A stretch of 64,000 bases of DNA from Clostridium sp. OS1-26. GTDB taxonomy: Bacteria; Bacillota; Clostridia; Clostridiales; Clostridiaceae. Under the pieces are notes generated by a model. That model was not told the origin of the DNA, did no database searches, and saw nothing but the letters and a program-made list of their open reading frames with translations. Location: assembly GCF_030915445.1 (NCBI RefSeq), contig NZ_CP133264.1, positions 1,302,001 to 1,366,000 on the forward strand. Reading direction: 5' to 3'. Both the position numbers and the translations under genes were made by a program. Within the stretch, counting starts at the first letter, position 1. Every line of letters starts with the position of its first letter. Shown in pieces: positions 44,464 to 54,170 of the stretch.

Positions 44464-47076
44464 CTACTTTTTCTTTCTGTAGGCAGTATCTTCAAGAGGA
44501 TAATTATATCTGAATTTACCGTCTTTTTTGTAGTACGCATTTTGACATGCTGGAGCACCAACACAGCATACAATTTCACCAAGACCCTTAGCTCCATATG
44601 CAACGCCATTAGGGTCATTCTTTTCGATAAAGTGAGTTTCAACAGGCGGCATTTGTATTGACTTAAATAGGCCTAAGGTACCTAACTTTGCTTGGGGAAC
44701 CCCATCCTTTAATGGGAAATCTTCTGTTAAACCATATCCAAGAGCCATAGCTACTCCACCTTCTACCTGACCTTCTGCAGAAAGAGGATTGATTGCTCTT
44801 CCAACATCATGAGCCGCAACAACTTTTACTAGTTTTCCTTCTTCATCAATAACGACAAGTTGTGTTGCATATCCATAGGCAATATGGCTTACTGGATTAG
44901 GTTTATCAGAACCAATTGGATCTGTTACAAAACTAAATTCTCCTATATATTCCTTGCCTTCCAAATTAGCTAATGTATACCCAGCATCTAAGTCAGCTTT
45001 TAATTTCAAGGATGATTGACGGGATGCTTCTCCAGCAAATGTAGTTTGACGAGATGCTGTTGTAGTACCGGAGTCAGGTGTATACTTAGTATCAGGATGT
45101 TCAACGACAATTGTATCTGGAGCCAATCCTGTTGTTTCACATACCATCTGCATTAACACAGTTTGTACACCTTGTCCAATTGCACCAGCAGAAGATCTAG
45201 CGTGAACTTTTCCATTAATTATTTTTAAGTTACAACGTCCAATATCAGAAAGACCTACTCCAACACCTGCGTTCTTCATCGCAGAAGCAATTCCCACATA
45301 ATAATTTGGATCTGTTTCATATTTTTCAAAATCTTCTTTTACTGCTTCCAAAGTTTCTGCCATGGCAGTTCCTTCATCTGCTATCTGTCCATTTGGCAGT
45401 ACTTGTCCTGGTCTGATAGCATTGCGATAACGAATTTCCCATCCAGAAATTCCAACTTCTTCTGACAGCTGGTTGATGAGGCATTCTATCGCTGCAGCAG
45501 ATTGTGTTACTCCGAAACCACGGAATGCACCAGCTGGTGGGTTGTTAGTATAGTAAGCGTTACCTTCAATATCCATATTTTGATAATTGTAAGGACCACC
45601 AGCATGAGTGCAGGCTCTTTGTAGCACTGGACCACCAAGAGAAGCATATGCACCTGTATCAGAGGTAAGTCTAGCTTTCATTCCTTGGAAAATACCATTT
45701 TCATCACAACCAATTTTAACATAAATGTCCATTGCATGACGTTTTGGATGATAGTTTATACTTTCCTGACGGCTAAGCCATACTTTTACTGGTCTCTTAG
45801 TCAGATAAGCACAAAGTGCCGCTTGATGCTGAACACTCATATCTTCCTTACCACCGAATCCTCCGCCAACAACAGCACTTTGAATTCTTATCTTTTCCAT
45901 TGGAAGTCCAAGATAATTACTAAGTTCATGATATTCATCATAAACACTTTGTCCTGATGTAATAACCTTAATACCATCTCCATCTGGCAATCCAATTGCA
46001 GTTTCTGGTTCCATAAAGGCATGTTCAGTTGGTGGAACATGGAAGGTACCTTCTACTACATATTTAGAATTCGCAAGTGCAGTTTCTGCATCCCCACGTT
46101 TTACTTCTTCATGATCTAATAAATTGTTTTCCGGAATTCTGAACTTCCCAAAGTGCATAAAACCTTCTCCATGCACTTGTGGAGCACCTGGTGATGCAGC
46201 TTCTTGTGGACTAGTTACTGGTTTCAATACCTCGTATTCTACTTCAACAGCCTTTACAGCTGCCGCTACCTGTTCTTTTGTTTCAGCAACCACCATTGCA
46301 ATAGTATCACCAATGCACTTAGTTTCCTCTCCTATATCAATCATTCCTGGCCAGTCTTGTGCTAAGTGACCAATATATCTCTTTCCAGGAATATCTTTCG
46401 CTGTATATACAGCAACAACTCCTGGCATTTCAAGAGCTTTGCTTGTATCGATAGATAATACTTTTGCACGAGCATACTTACTGAATACATTCTTTCCGTA
46501 AAGCATACCCTCAAATTCATAATCATCCACGTATTTTGCTGTTCCTAAAGTTTTTGCACGAGCATCTACACGGCAAGTTCTTTCTCCAACCTTACCTGTT
46601 TGTTTTAATTCAGGTACTTCTAAGTTTTCTCTTAACATTTTTGCAGCTAAAAGAATACCTTCTTCAATTTTAGCATATCCAGTACAACGGCAAATATTAG
46701 TACGAATAGCCTGTTTTATATCCTCTCTTGTAGGATCTGGATTTTGATCAATTAAGCATTTACCGCATATAACCATACCTGGAATACAGAATCCACATTG
46801 TACAGCTCCTGCAGCAGCAAAAGCATATACAAATACTTCTCTTTCTCTTTCTGTAAATCCTTCTATAGTTTGTATCTTCTTTCCTTCTAATCTAGAAAGC
46901 TTTTGTACACAGGCACGAGTTGTTTTTCCATCAATAATGACAGTACAAGTTCCACAAGCACCTTCTTTACATCCGTTCTTTACTGATGTTATTTTTAACT
47001 CGTCACGTAGGAAATCCATTAATGGCATGTCTATTTCAGATTTATGACACTTACCATTTACATTTACTTCAAACAT
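44464..47076 (-). CDS. Selenium-dependent-type xanthine dehydrogenase, fused Fe-S and Mo subunits
   Basis: The 870-residue protein starts with a [2Fe-2S] domain (Cys36, 41, 44, 56) and a second [2Fe-2S] domain (Cys94, 97, 129, 131). It continues directly into the molybdenum-binding domains with GGGFGGKED and the catalytic Glu in YGAKGLGE. There is no FAD domain, and no separate FAD subunit gene is nearby. This two-in-one layout is that of the selenium-dependent xanthine dehydrogenase family, and the maturation genes yqeB and yqeC are present 11 kb away. It probably hydroxylates or reduces purines such as xanthine or urate. GAGAGGA precedes the chosen ATG at 47076; a mini-palindrome lies just upstream. 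Confidence 0.9.
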   Translation of the reverse strand: MFEVNVNGKCHKSEIDMPLMDFLRDELKITSVKNGCKEGACGTCTVIIDGKTTRACVQKLSRLEGKKIQTIEGFTEREREVFVYAFAAAGAVQCGFCIPGMVICGKCLIDQNPDPTREDIKQAIRTNICRCTGYAKIEEGILLAAKMLRENLEVPELKQTGKVGERTCRVDARAKTLGTAKYVDDYEFEGMLYGKNVFSKYARAKVLSIDTSKALEMPGVVAVYTAKDIPGKRYIGHLAQDWPGMIDIGEETKCIGDTIAMVVAETKEQVAAAVKAVEVEYEVLKPVTSPQEAASPGAPQVHGEGFMHFGKFRIPENNLLDHEEVKRGDAETALANSKYVVEGTFHVPPTEHAFMEPETAIGLPDGDGIKVITSGQSVYDEYHELSNYLGLPMEKIRIQSAVVGGGFGGKEDMSVQHQAALCAYLTKRPVKVWLSRQESINYHPKRHAMDIYVKIGCDENGIFQGMKARLTSDTGAYASLGGPVLQRACTHAGGPYNYQNMDIEGNAYYTNNPPAGAFRGFGVTQSAAAIECLINQLSEEVGISGWEIRYRNAIRPGQVLPNGQIADEGTAMAETLEAVKEDFEKYETDPNYYVGIASAMKNAGVGVGLSDIGRCNLKIINGKVHARSSAGAIGQGVQTVLMQMVCETTGLAPDTIVVEHPDTKYTPDSGTTTASRQTTFAGEASRQSSLKLKADLDAGYTLANLEGKEYIGEFSFVTDPIGSDKPNPVSHIAYGYATQLVVIDEEGKLVKVVAAHDVGRAINPLSAEGQVEGGVAMALGYGLTEDFPLKDGVPQAKLGTLGLFKSIQMPPVETHFIEKNDPNGVAYGAKGLGEIVCCVGAPACQNAYYKKDGKFRYNYPLEDTAYRKKK

Positions 47077-47100
47077 TTTAAATTCCTCTCTCTCTATTAA

Positions 47101-47159
47101 AGGCATCTTCAAAAAATCTTCAACCTATTTTGGGTCTTATTATTTTCTTTCAGATGCCT
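47101..47159. repeat. Short palindromic repeat, AGGCATCT family copy 3
   Basis: The 59-bp unit runs from AGGCATCT to AGATGCCT and matches the copy at 7600-7656 at both ends, including TATTTTCTTTCAGATGCCT. It sits inside the purine operon between the dihydropyrimidinase stop and the xanthine dehydrogenase ribosome site, where its hairpin could alter mRNA processing or termination. Confidence 0.6.
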
Positions 47160-47166
47160 TACCTAA

Positions 47167-48558
47167 TTATTTTTTGGAAAATGGTTTTCTATGCAAGTAT
47201 ATTCCATCAGGGGATTTTGACACTATATTTGAATTAACAACAACTTGTCCTCCCCTTAAAAATACATGAAGTACTTTTCCCCTTTGATCAAAGCCTTCAT
47301 AAGGATTATAGTCAACATTTTGTGTTTGATTTTCAGCAGTTATTACTCCTCTATATTCTGGATCCCACACAACAATATCTGCATCGCTTCCTACCTGTAT
47401 TGTTCCTTTTTGTGGGAAAAGTCCAAATAACTTTGCAGCATTTGTCGATGTCAATGATACCCACTGATTTTCAGTTATTGCTCCAGTAGCTACTCCATAG
47501 GTATAAAGTAACGCCATTCTATTTTCTACTCCAGGAGCTCCATTTGGTATTTTACTAAAATCTTTAATGCCTATATCCTTCTGCCCTTTGTAATTAAATG
47601 AACAATGATCTGTAGCTACAGTGTCTATTTCATTGAATTTAAGACCCTTCCAAAGTGCCTTCTGATCATCAGATTTTCTTAGAGGAGGAGACATCACATA
47701 TTTTGCTCCACTAAACTCATCTTCCCCTTTTGGATCATAATATGAGTCATTTAATAATAAATACTGTGGGCAAGTCTCCACGTAAACCTCTGCTCCTCTT
47801 TTTCTTGCTTCCATAGCAATATTAAGTGCTTCCTTTGAGCTTAAATGTACTATATAAACAGGTACACTTGCTAATTCCCCAAGCTGTATTGCTCTAAATA
47901 CTGCTTCTTTTTCTGCCTCTGCCGGCCTAGTTTCTGCATGATATTTTGGTGATGTGTTCCCTTTACTTTTAGCTTCATTCACCAATACATCTATTACATC
48001 TCCATTTTCACAATGAAATCCGATTAAAGCTCCTATTTCGCCGCTCTTTTTTAATGCCCTAAAGATAGACCCATCATCTACCTGCAAGGTATTTTTGTAT
48101 GCCATGTACATCTTAAAAGAAGGTACACCTTCTTTAATCATATCGCCCATTTCATTACATATACTTTCATTCCAATCAGTTATTGCCATATGGAAGCCAT
48201 AATCACAATAACACTTCCCCTTCGCTTTTCCGTTCCAATTTTGTAATGCCTTTTTTAAAGTTTCCCCTTTGTTTTGAGTTGCAAAATCGATTATAGTAGT
48301 TGTTCCTCCGACTATTGCAGCTCGTGTTCCACTTTCAAAGTCATCTGCAGTAATAGTAGAACCAACATCTAAATCAAAATGGGTATGAGGATCTATACCT
48401 CCTGGAAGGAGGTAGCAGCCCGCTACCGAAACTACCTTGTCTCCTTCACATTCTATGTTATCTCCTATAGCAACAATTTTTTCCCCTTCTATTTTTATAT
48501 CTGCTTCATAACTATCTGCTGCAGTTATAACCCTTCCACCTTTAAGAACTATACCCAT
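47167..48558 (-). CDS. Dihydropyrimidinase-type cyclic amidohydrolase
   Basis: The 463-residue enzyme has the metal ligands GGIDPHTHFD (His58, His60). The carbamylated lysine is Lys149 in PSFKMYMAYKNT, and VATDHCSF and GAPGVENR lie later; these are the hydantoinase/dihydropyrimidinase signatures. It opens cyclic amide rings such as dihydropyrimidines, hydantoins or purine breakdown products. The start at 48558 has AAGGAGA 8 nt upstream. Orthologues in similar anaerobic gene clusters (ygeZ/hydA-type) have been linked to urate and purine degradation. Confidence 0.9.
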   Translation of the reverse strand: MGIVLKGGRVITAADSYEADIKIEGEKIVAIGDNIECEGDKVVSVAGCYLLPGGIDPHTHFDLDVGSTITADDFESGTRAAIVGGTTTIIDFATQNKGETLKKALQNWNGKAKGKCYCDYGFHMAITDWNESICNEMGDMIKEGVPSFKMYMAYKNTLQVDDGSIFRALKKSGEIGALIGFHCENGDVIDVLVNEAKSKGNTSPKYHAETRPAEAEKEAVFRAIQLGELASVPVYIVHLSSKEALNIAMEARKRGAEVYVETCPQYLLLNDSYYDPKGEDEFSGAKYVMSPPLRKSDDQKALWKGLKFNEIDTVATDHCSFNYKGQKDIGIKDFSKIPNGAPGVENRMALLYTYGVATGAITENQWVSLTSTNAAKLFGLFPQKGTIQVGSDADIVVWDPEYRGVITAENQTQNVDYNPYEGFDQRGKVLHVFLRGGQVVVNSNIVSKSPDGIYLHRKPFSKK

Positions 48559-48597
48559 TGAAAAATCTCCTTCCAAATCATTATCTACTACTGCTGG

Positions 48598-49947
48598 TTA
48601 AGCTTGTTTGTTTTCCTTTTTCCCTATCTCATTAAAGAATATATTTAAAAGTACTGCTGCCAAACTTCCTGTAGTTATACCACTATGGAAAATTGTTTGC
48701 ACCCAATTTGGAAAGTTATGATAAAATCCATCATTTGCCACTGGAATCATTGCAAGTCCTATACTAACTGCAACTATTACTGCGTTTTTAGTTCCATCAT
48801 ATTGAACTTTTCCTAGAGTTCTTATACCACCAACTAAGACCATACCAAACATAGCAAATCCAACCCCACCTAATACTGGCTTAGGTATAGCCACGATTAA
48901 TGCACCAAACTTAGGAATAAAACTTAAAACTAGTAGTATCGCTCCAGCATATATAGCCACGAATCTTGACTTAATGCCTGTAAGACTAACTAAACCTACA
49001 TTTTGTGCAAATGGTGTTTGTGGGAAACTGTTAAAAATACCTGCAAGAAGAGTTGAAATACTATCTGCCATAAGCCCTCTTGTTATATTTTTTCCTTCTA
49101 CAGGCTTATCAACCATTTCATGAACAGCCATCATGTTACCTGTAGATTCCGTCATTAGCACTAACATAACTAATCCAATGGAGATTATAGCTGAAGGATC
49201 AAATCTAGGTGCTCCAAAATGTAAAGGCATATTTACACTAAACCAGCCAGCTTGCATAACAGGTTTAAAATCTACCATTCCAAACATAGCTGCAAGTATT
49301 GTTCCTAAAACTAACCCAAATAATATAGCCGCACTATTCCAAATTCCCTTTAGGAACTTAAATAGTAATAATGTTATTCCTAAAACCGATAAAGCCAAAT
49401 ATAGTTGTGATGGAGCTGCAGGCTTTACCGCACTATTTGTTATCCACTTAACAGCTGTAGGTAATAAAGATATACCTATTGTAAGTACAACCGTACCAGT
49501 AACTACCTTAGGAAAGAATCTTATTAATTTTCCGAATAATGGAGCTAAAACAATTCCAACTAAACCAGCTGCAATTACCGCTCCATAAATCGTTGTCATA
49601 GCTAAAGTTGAGTTTCCTTTGTAGGTAGCAGCTATAGCTGCCATAGCTGCTACAGCTGCGAAACTTGTACCTTCTATAACTGGTATCTTAGCTCCTAGGT
49701 ATCCCTTAACTCCGGCACTTTGGATTAATGTTGCAATACCAGCCATAAATAATCCAGCGTTGATAAGAAAAACTATTTCCGCTGGTGACAGCCCTGCAGC
49801 ACCTCCTACAATTATTGGCACTGCCACAGCACCAGCACACATTGCAAATACGTGCTGTATTGAAAATATCCATGCTTTCCCTAAACTCATTGGTTCATCA
49901 ACAGGTGCAACATTAACAACATCATTTTTAACTTTTTCTTCTACCAT
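48598..49947 (-). CDS. Nucleobase:cation symporter-2 permease (xanthine/urate type)
   Basis: The 449-residue membrane protein has about 14 hydrophobic segments and the NCS2 signatures VIVGGAAGLSPAE, SQNVGL-like AQNVGLVSLTGIKSR and VGGIRTLGKVQYDG. The QNVGLV-containing motif is typical of xanthine and uric acid carriers. It should import the purine substrate of the operon. It lies between ssnA and the dihydropyrimidinase gene. Confidence 0.92.
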   Translation of the reverse strand: MVEEKVKNDVVNVAPVDEPMSLGKAWIFSIQHVFAMCAGAVAVPIIVGGAAGLSPAEIVFLINAGLFMAGIATLIQSAGVKGYLGAKIPVIEGTSFAAVAAMAAIAATYKGNSTLAMTTIYGAVIAAGLVGIVLAPLFGKLIRFFPKVVTGTVVLTIGISLLPTAVKWITNSAVKPAAPSQLYLALSVLGITLLLFKFLKGIWNSAAILFGLVLGTILAAMFGMVDFKPVMQAGWFSVNMPLHFGAPRFDPSAIISIGLVMLVLMTESTGNMMAVHEMVDKPVEGKNITRGLMADSISTLLAGIFNSFPQTPFAQNVGLVSLTGIKSRFVAIYAGAILLVLSFIPKFGALIVAIPKPVLGGVGFAMFGMVLVGGIRTLGKVQYDGTKNAVIVAVSIGLAMIPVANDGFYHNFPNWVQTIFHSGITTGSLAAVLLNIFFNEIGKKENKQA

Positions 49948-49967
49948 TTTTTCACCCCATAAATTTA

Positions 49968-51290
49968 TTAAAATCTATCCCATACTTTTGCTGCTAATTC
50001 TCTTGATTTAGCATAAACTAATTCTTCATCTATTCCTGTTATTACTCTATCCTTCATAAGAACTTTTCCATTTACTATAGTTGTGTCAACACTTCTTCCA
50101 GTCATTCCAAATAGAATATGACCATTGTAGTTATTTTCATTCATTATAGTATGCGGAGTATAGTCTACTATAATTAAATCAGCATAAGCACCCTCTTCTA
50201 TACTTCCAAGAGTTTTCTCAAAATACTTGGACGCTATTGCTTTATTATTATTAAATAACATAGTAGGAACTTCTCCCCATGCTACACTTGGATTAGAAAG
50301 ATTATGCTTGTGCAGTATATTAGCTACCTTCATAGATTCAAACATATCACTAGTATATCCATCAGTGCCAAGTCCTACAGTTATTCCCTTATTCATCATT
50401 TCTAATACAGGTGCGCATCCTACTGCATTTCCCATATTAGATTCAGGATTATGCACTACATTGGTTTTGGATTCCTTTAAAATCTCCATTTCAAAATTGT
50501 TTACATGAATACAATGAGGAGTAATAGTTTTTTCGCCTAACATATTAAAATCCATAAGTCTTTGAACTACTCTTTTACCATATTTATTTAGCGAATCATA
50601 AACATCTGCTATTCCTTCAGCGGTGTGTATATGATATCCACTATTTAAACCAACCATAGCCTCAGCACATTTTTCCATTGTCTCATTAGAAAGTGTCATT
50701 GAAGCATGTAATCCAAACATTCCTTTTAGCATGTCACTATCATCAGCATTAGCATGTTTTATGAAGTTAACATTCTCTCTTATGCCTTCTTCCATTATTT
50801 CTTTTCCATCTCTATCTGAGACTTCATAGCAAAGACAACTTCTAACGCCCATTTCTTTTGAAGCTTCTGCCATTGTAAACAAACTGTTTGTAATAGCCAT
50901 TGGGCTCGCATGGTGGTCAAATATAGTAGTTGTTCCATTTTTTATACAATCTATTATTGTAATTAAGGCACTATATTTTACATCCTCAAGTGTAAGGACT
51001 TTATCAAGCTTCCACCAAAGATTTTCAAGTATTTCTACAAAATTATATGATGGTGCTGAGGATATTCCTCTAGCAAAGGAGCTGTAAAAATGCATGTGAG
51101 TATTTATCATACCAGGCATAATTACTTTTCCCTTAGCATCCATGAATTCTGCATCTGGATATTTTTTTCTAATATCTGCTGTGCTTCCAAATTCTTTTAT
51201 AATATTCCCTTCTATTGCTACACAACCGTTTTCAATGTATGGTACTTTATTATTTTGTGTAACTAATCTTCCATTACCTACTAACAGCAT
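49968..51290 (-). CDS. ssnA: Amidohydrolase SsnA
   Basis: The 440-residue protein is a metal-dependent amidohydrolase with GMINTHMHFYSSFARG (metal ligands), HIHTAEGIADV, HCIHVNNFE and GLGTDGYTSDMFES. The sequence LENLWWKLDKVL is characteristic of SsnA. In E. coli ssnA lies in the same purine-linked cluster as ygeX and ygeY, and it has been connected to anaerobic purine degradation. Its precise reaction is not established to my knowledge. It lies 20 bp upstream of the permease gene. Confidence 0.9.
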   Translation of the reverse strand: MLLVGNGRLVTQNNKVPYIENGCVAIEGNIIKEFGSTADIRKKYPDAEFMDAKGKVIMPGMINTHMHFYSSFARGISSAPSYNFVEILENLWWKLDKVLTLEDVKYSALITIIDCIKNGTTTIFDHHASPMAITNSLFTMAEASKEMGVRSCLCYEVSDRDGKEIMEEGIRENVNFIKHANADDSDMLKGMFGLHASMTLSNETMEKCAEAMVGLNSGYHIHTAEGIADVYDSLNKYGKRVVQRLMDFNMLGEKTITPHCIHVNNFEMEILKESKTNVVHNPESNMGNAVGCAPVLEMMNKGITVGLGTDGYTSDMFESMKVANILHKHNLSNPSVAWGEVPTMLFNNNKAIASKYFEKTLGSIEEGAYADLIIVDYTPHTIMNENNYNGHILFGMTGRSVDTTIVNGKVLMKDRVITGIDEELVYAKSRELAAKVWDRF

Positions 51291-51325
51291 CCCTGTGCCT
51301 CCTTGCTAAACTATTATTAAGTTGT

Positions 51326-52919
51326 TCTTAAGACCTAGCTTTTCTTAACACCTTGCCTGCTAATACTTTTTCATACTTTCCATCATCTATAGCTATATTT
51401 CCATTTATAATAACGTATTGAATTCCTTCTGGATACTGAATAGGATCCACATAAGTCCCCTTATCTTGTACAGTTTCTGGATCAAATATAACTATATCTG
51501 CATAATTACCAGCTGTTAAAGTACCTCTCTCTTTAAATCCAAAAGCCTCTGCAGGTTTTTTGTCATCTTATAGATAGCTTGCTCAAAGGTTAACGCTTTC
51601 TCTTCCCTCACGTATTTTCCGAGAACTCTTGGAAATGCTCCAAATACTCTTGGATGAGGTTTTCCTGCTAAAAGACCATCTGTGCAAACATTTTGCTCTG
51701 GTCTATTTAGGAATTTTATTACATGCTCTTCGAGACCATAGAAATCTACCATTCCAACAGCATTTTCTTCTTCATAAAGAAGATTGAAGGTAGCATCATA
51801 AGGGTTTTTACCTCTTATCTCTCCTATTTCTACTAAGCTCTTTCCTACTAAATCCTCATTCTTTTCTGTTTTTACACTTGTAACAAAAATTTGATCCATG
51901 CCGGCAAAGTCAACGAAGTTATCCCAACCTGGTATACCATTCTCCATATCCTCTACCATCTTTGCTCTCATTTCTGGATTCTTAAGTCTTTCTAGAAGCT
52001 TATCAGTTCCTCCATCATGAGCCCAAGGTGGAAGGATAACTCCAAGCATTGTGCTTCCAGCTACATATGGATACTGGTCAAAGGAAACTGTTATTCCCTC
52101 AGCCTTTGCCTTTTCAAGAAGTTCTATTACCTGATCTATATATTTCCAGTTTTTCTTTCCACAAACCTTGAAGTGTGAGAAGTGAATTTTTACACCAGAC
52201 TTTCTACCTATTTCAATAACTTCTTCCATTGAATCTAATATAGTGTCTGCTTCACTTCTTTGATGGACAACAAATACCCCATCGTACTCAGCTACAACTT
52301 TACACATTTCAATTATTTCATTAGTCTGTGAATATGCGCATGGCATATATATGAGTCCAGTAGAAAGTCCATAAGCTCCAGCTTCCATTTCTCTTCTAGT
52401 AACTTCACACATCTTTTGTATTTCTTCATCATTTGGTTGTTTGTTGTCTAATCCTAAAACTTCCATACGAACATTTCCATGTGGTACTAGATAACTTTGG
52501 TTTAATCCAATACCCTTTTGTTCCATCATTTTTAGATAGTTGTCAGTAGTTTCATATGTCCAATCTATCTCATCGCTGTCACCATCTAATCCTGCTAGAT
52601 TTTTTCTCCAAGGGCTTATATACTGCTTTGGAAGCGGTGCCATTGATATACCATCTTGTCCTAAAACTTCTGTTGTTATACCTTGTCTTATTTTTGTCTC
52701 ATTAAAAGGATTTACAAGTATTTTAAGGTCAGAATGGCTATGTGTATCTATAAATCCTGGACACACTATCATTCCCTTTGCATCAATTGTTCTGTCAATG
52801 CTGCTCTCTTCTAGTTGACCTATTTTTGCAATACGGTCATTTTCTATAAGGAGATCGGCCTTATAGGCCTTATCTCCTGTTCCATCTATAACTAACCCAT
52901 TTCTAATTATGGTTCTCAT
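51326..52919 (-). pseudogene. N-acyl-D-amino-acid deacylase-like gene with a 3' frameshift
   Basis: The first 460 residues form a D-aminoacylase-type amidohydrolase (GFIDTHSHSD with metal ligands, VHQRSEADTI, IHFSHFKVCG, NVCTDGLLAGKPHPR). The frame then shifts at an A6 run (plus-strand T run near 51546-51551) and ends early. One added A restores the family C-terminus KKPAEAFGFKERGTL through YADIVIFDPE to a stop at 51326, about 531 residues in all. It is placed within the purine operon between ygeY and ssnA, so it probably acts on a nitrogen-containing ring-opened intermediate. Sequencing error is plausible. Confidence 0.82.
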
Positions 52920-52934
52920 TATTAATCACCTTCA

Positions 52935-54122
52935 TTATTTACTATATACTGATTTTAATATTCCGTAGTATCCTTCTGCGCCTTTGTATAACTGCTCTTG
53001 CTCGATATACTCATCTATTGTATGTGCAAGATTTTCTTTTGAAGGACCAAAGCCTATTGTCTTTATTCCCTTTTCTCCTGCATAGTGGCTTCCATTTGTA
53101 CAGAATGAGTAGTGTGCAATCTCTGGATTAATTCCAACATCTTTTAATCCTTTGTAAGCAGCTTGTACAAAATCATCCTCTTCATCATATAACCAACCTG
53201 GGAAGAATCTTTCTCCTTCAATAACTTCTCCAGTAAAGCATCTTTCTTTACCTATAGCATAAGATACCTTTGCATCTAATTCTGGATCTTGCTTCTTTAG
53301 CTCTTCAACTAATGCTATAACTGGTGCAAGCACAGATTCTTTAGTTTCTCCTACAAGAAGTCTTCTATCAAAAGTAGCCTTACAGTAATCTGGAACTACT
53401 GAAGCTCCTGGATATGGAGAAGATTTTATGTCTGTAAGAACAAGTATTCCTTTTCCTAATACTGGTTGCTCTATAGTTTCAATATCTTGAACTTTTTCAA
53501 TTATTTTTGACATTTTATATACAGCGTTTATACCTTTTTCTGGGTTAGCTGAGTGTGCTGGCTTTCCGAAAGTTTCTATAACTACTTCAGCACGACCACG
53601 CTGTCCTCTCTTAAGGTTAAGCTCTGAAGCTTCTCCAATTACAACTAAATCTGGATTTATAGCTTCACTTATTTTACGAGCAGCAATTCCTTCAAATATT
53701 TCTTCATGAACAACTCCTGCTACATAAAGGTCTCCTGCAAAATCTTTCTTTGTATCTTCAGCAAAGTATGATACTGCAGCTATCATTGCACTTACTGCAC
53801 CTTTCATGTCTGAAGCTCCACGACCATATATTTTTCCATCTTCTATTTCTCCACCAAATGGTGCATGTTTCCACTTTGAATCGTCTGGAACTGGAACTGT
53901 ATCTATATGACCATCAAATAATATTGATTTTCCTGGTTTGTTTCCTTTTATGTGTCCAATTACGTTTCCATAAGCATCTACGAAACAGTCATCGTATCCC
54001 ATTTCTTTAAACGCTTTTTTTATAGCCTCTACTACTTTATCTTCTTCCCCAGAAACGCTTGGATTACGTAATAATTCTTGACATAATTTAGTTAATTGCT
54101 CTTTTCTTGCATTAGTTAACAT
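52935..54122 (-). CDS. ygeY: YgeY-type M20 family hydrolase
   Basis: The 395-residue protein has the M20 peptidase metal motifs FDGHIDTVPVPD and GASDMKGAVSAM, the catalytic Glu in VVHEEIFEGIAARKI, and FCTNGSHYAGEKGI near the end. YgeY is found next to selenium-dependent molybdenum hydroxylases and is linked to purine or ureide breakdown; it likely hydrolyses an amide or carbamoyl bond. GAGGAAAA precedes the ATG at 54122. It lies 48 bp after ygeX. Confidence 0.92.
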   Translation of the reverse strand: MLTNARKEQLTKLCQELLRNPSVSGEEDKVVEAIKKAFKEMGYDDCFVDAYGNVIGHIKGNKPGKSILFDGHIDTVPVPDDSKWKHAPFGGEIEDGKIYGRGASDMKGAVSAMIAAVSYFAEDTKKDFAGDLYVAGVVHEEIFEGIAARKISEAINPDLVVIGEASELNLKRGQRGRAEVVIETFGKPAHSANPEKGINAVYKMSKIIEKVQDIETIEQPVLGKGILVLTDIKSSPYPGASVVPDYCKATFDRRLLVGETKESVLAPVIALVEELKKQDPELDAKVSYAIGKERCFTGEVIEGERFFPGWLYDEEDDFVQAAYKGLKDVGINPEIAHYSFCTNGSHYAGEKGIKTIGFGPSKENLAHTIDEYIEQEQLYKGAEGYYGILKSVYSK

Positions 54123-54170
54123 AATAATTTTCCTCACCTTCATTTTATTTTAACTTTAAACTTATTTTAA

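Noticed and set aside
44464-47076. Long antisense open frames opposite xanthine dehydrogenase and many other genes
   Set aside because: They mirror strong coding frames, lack ribosome sites and have no meaningful motifs.
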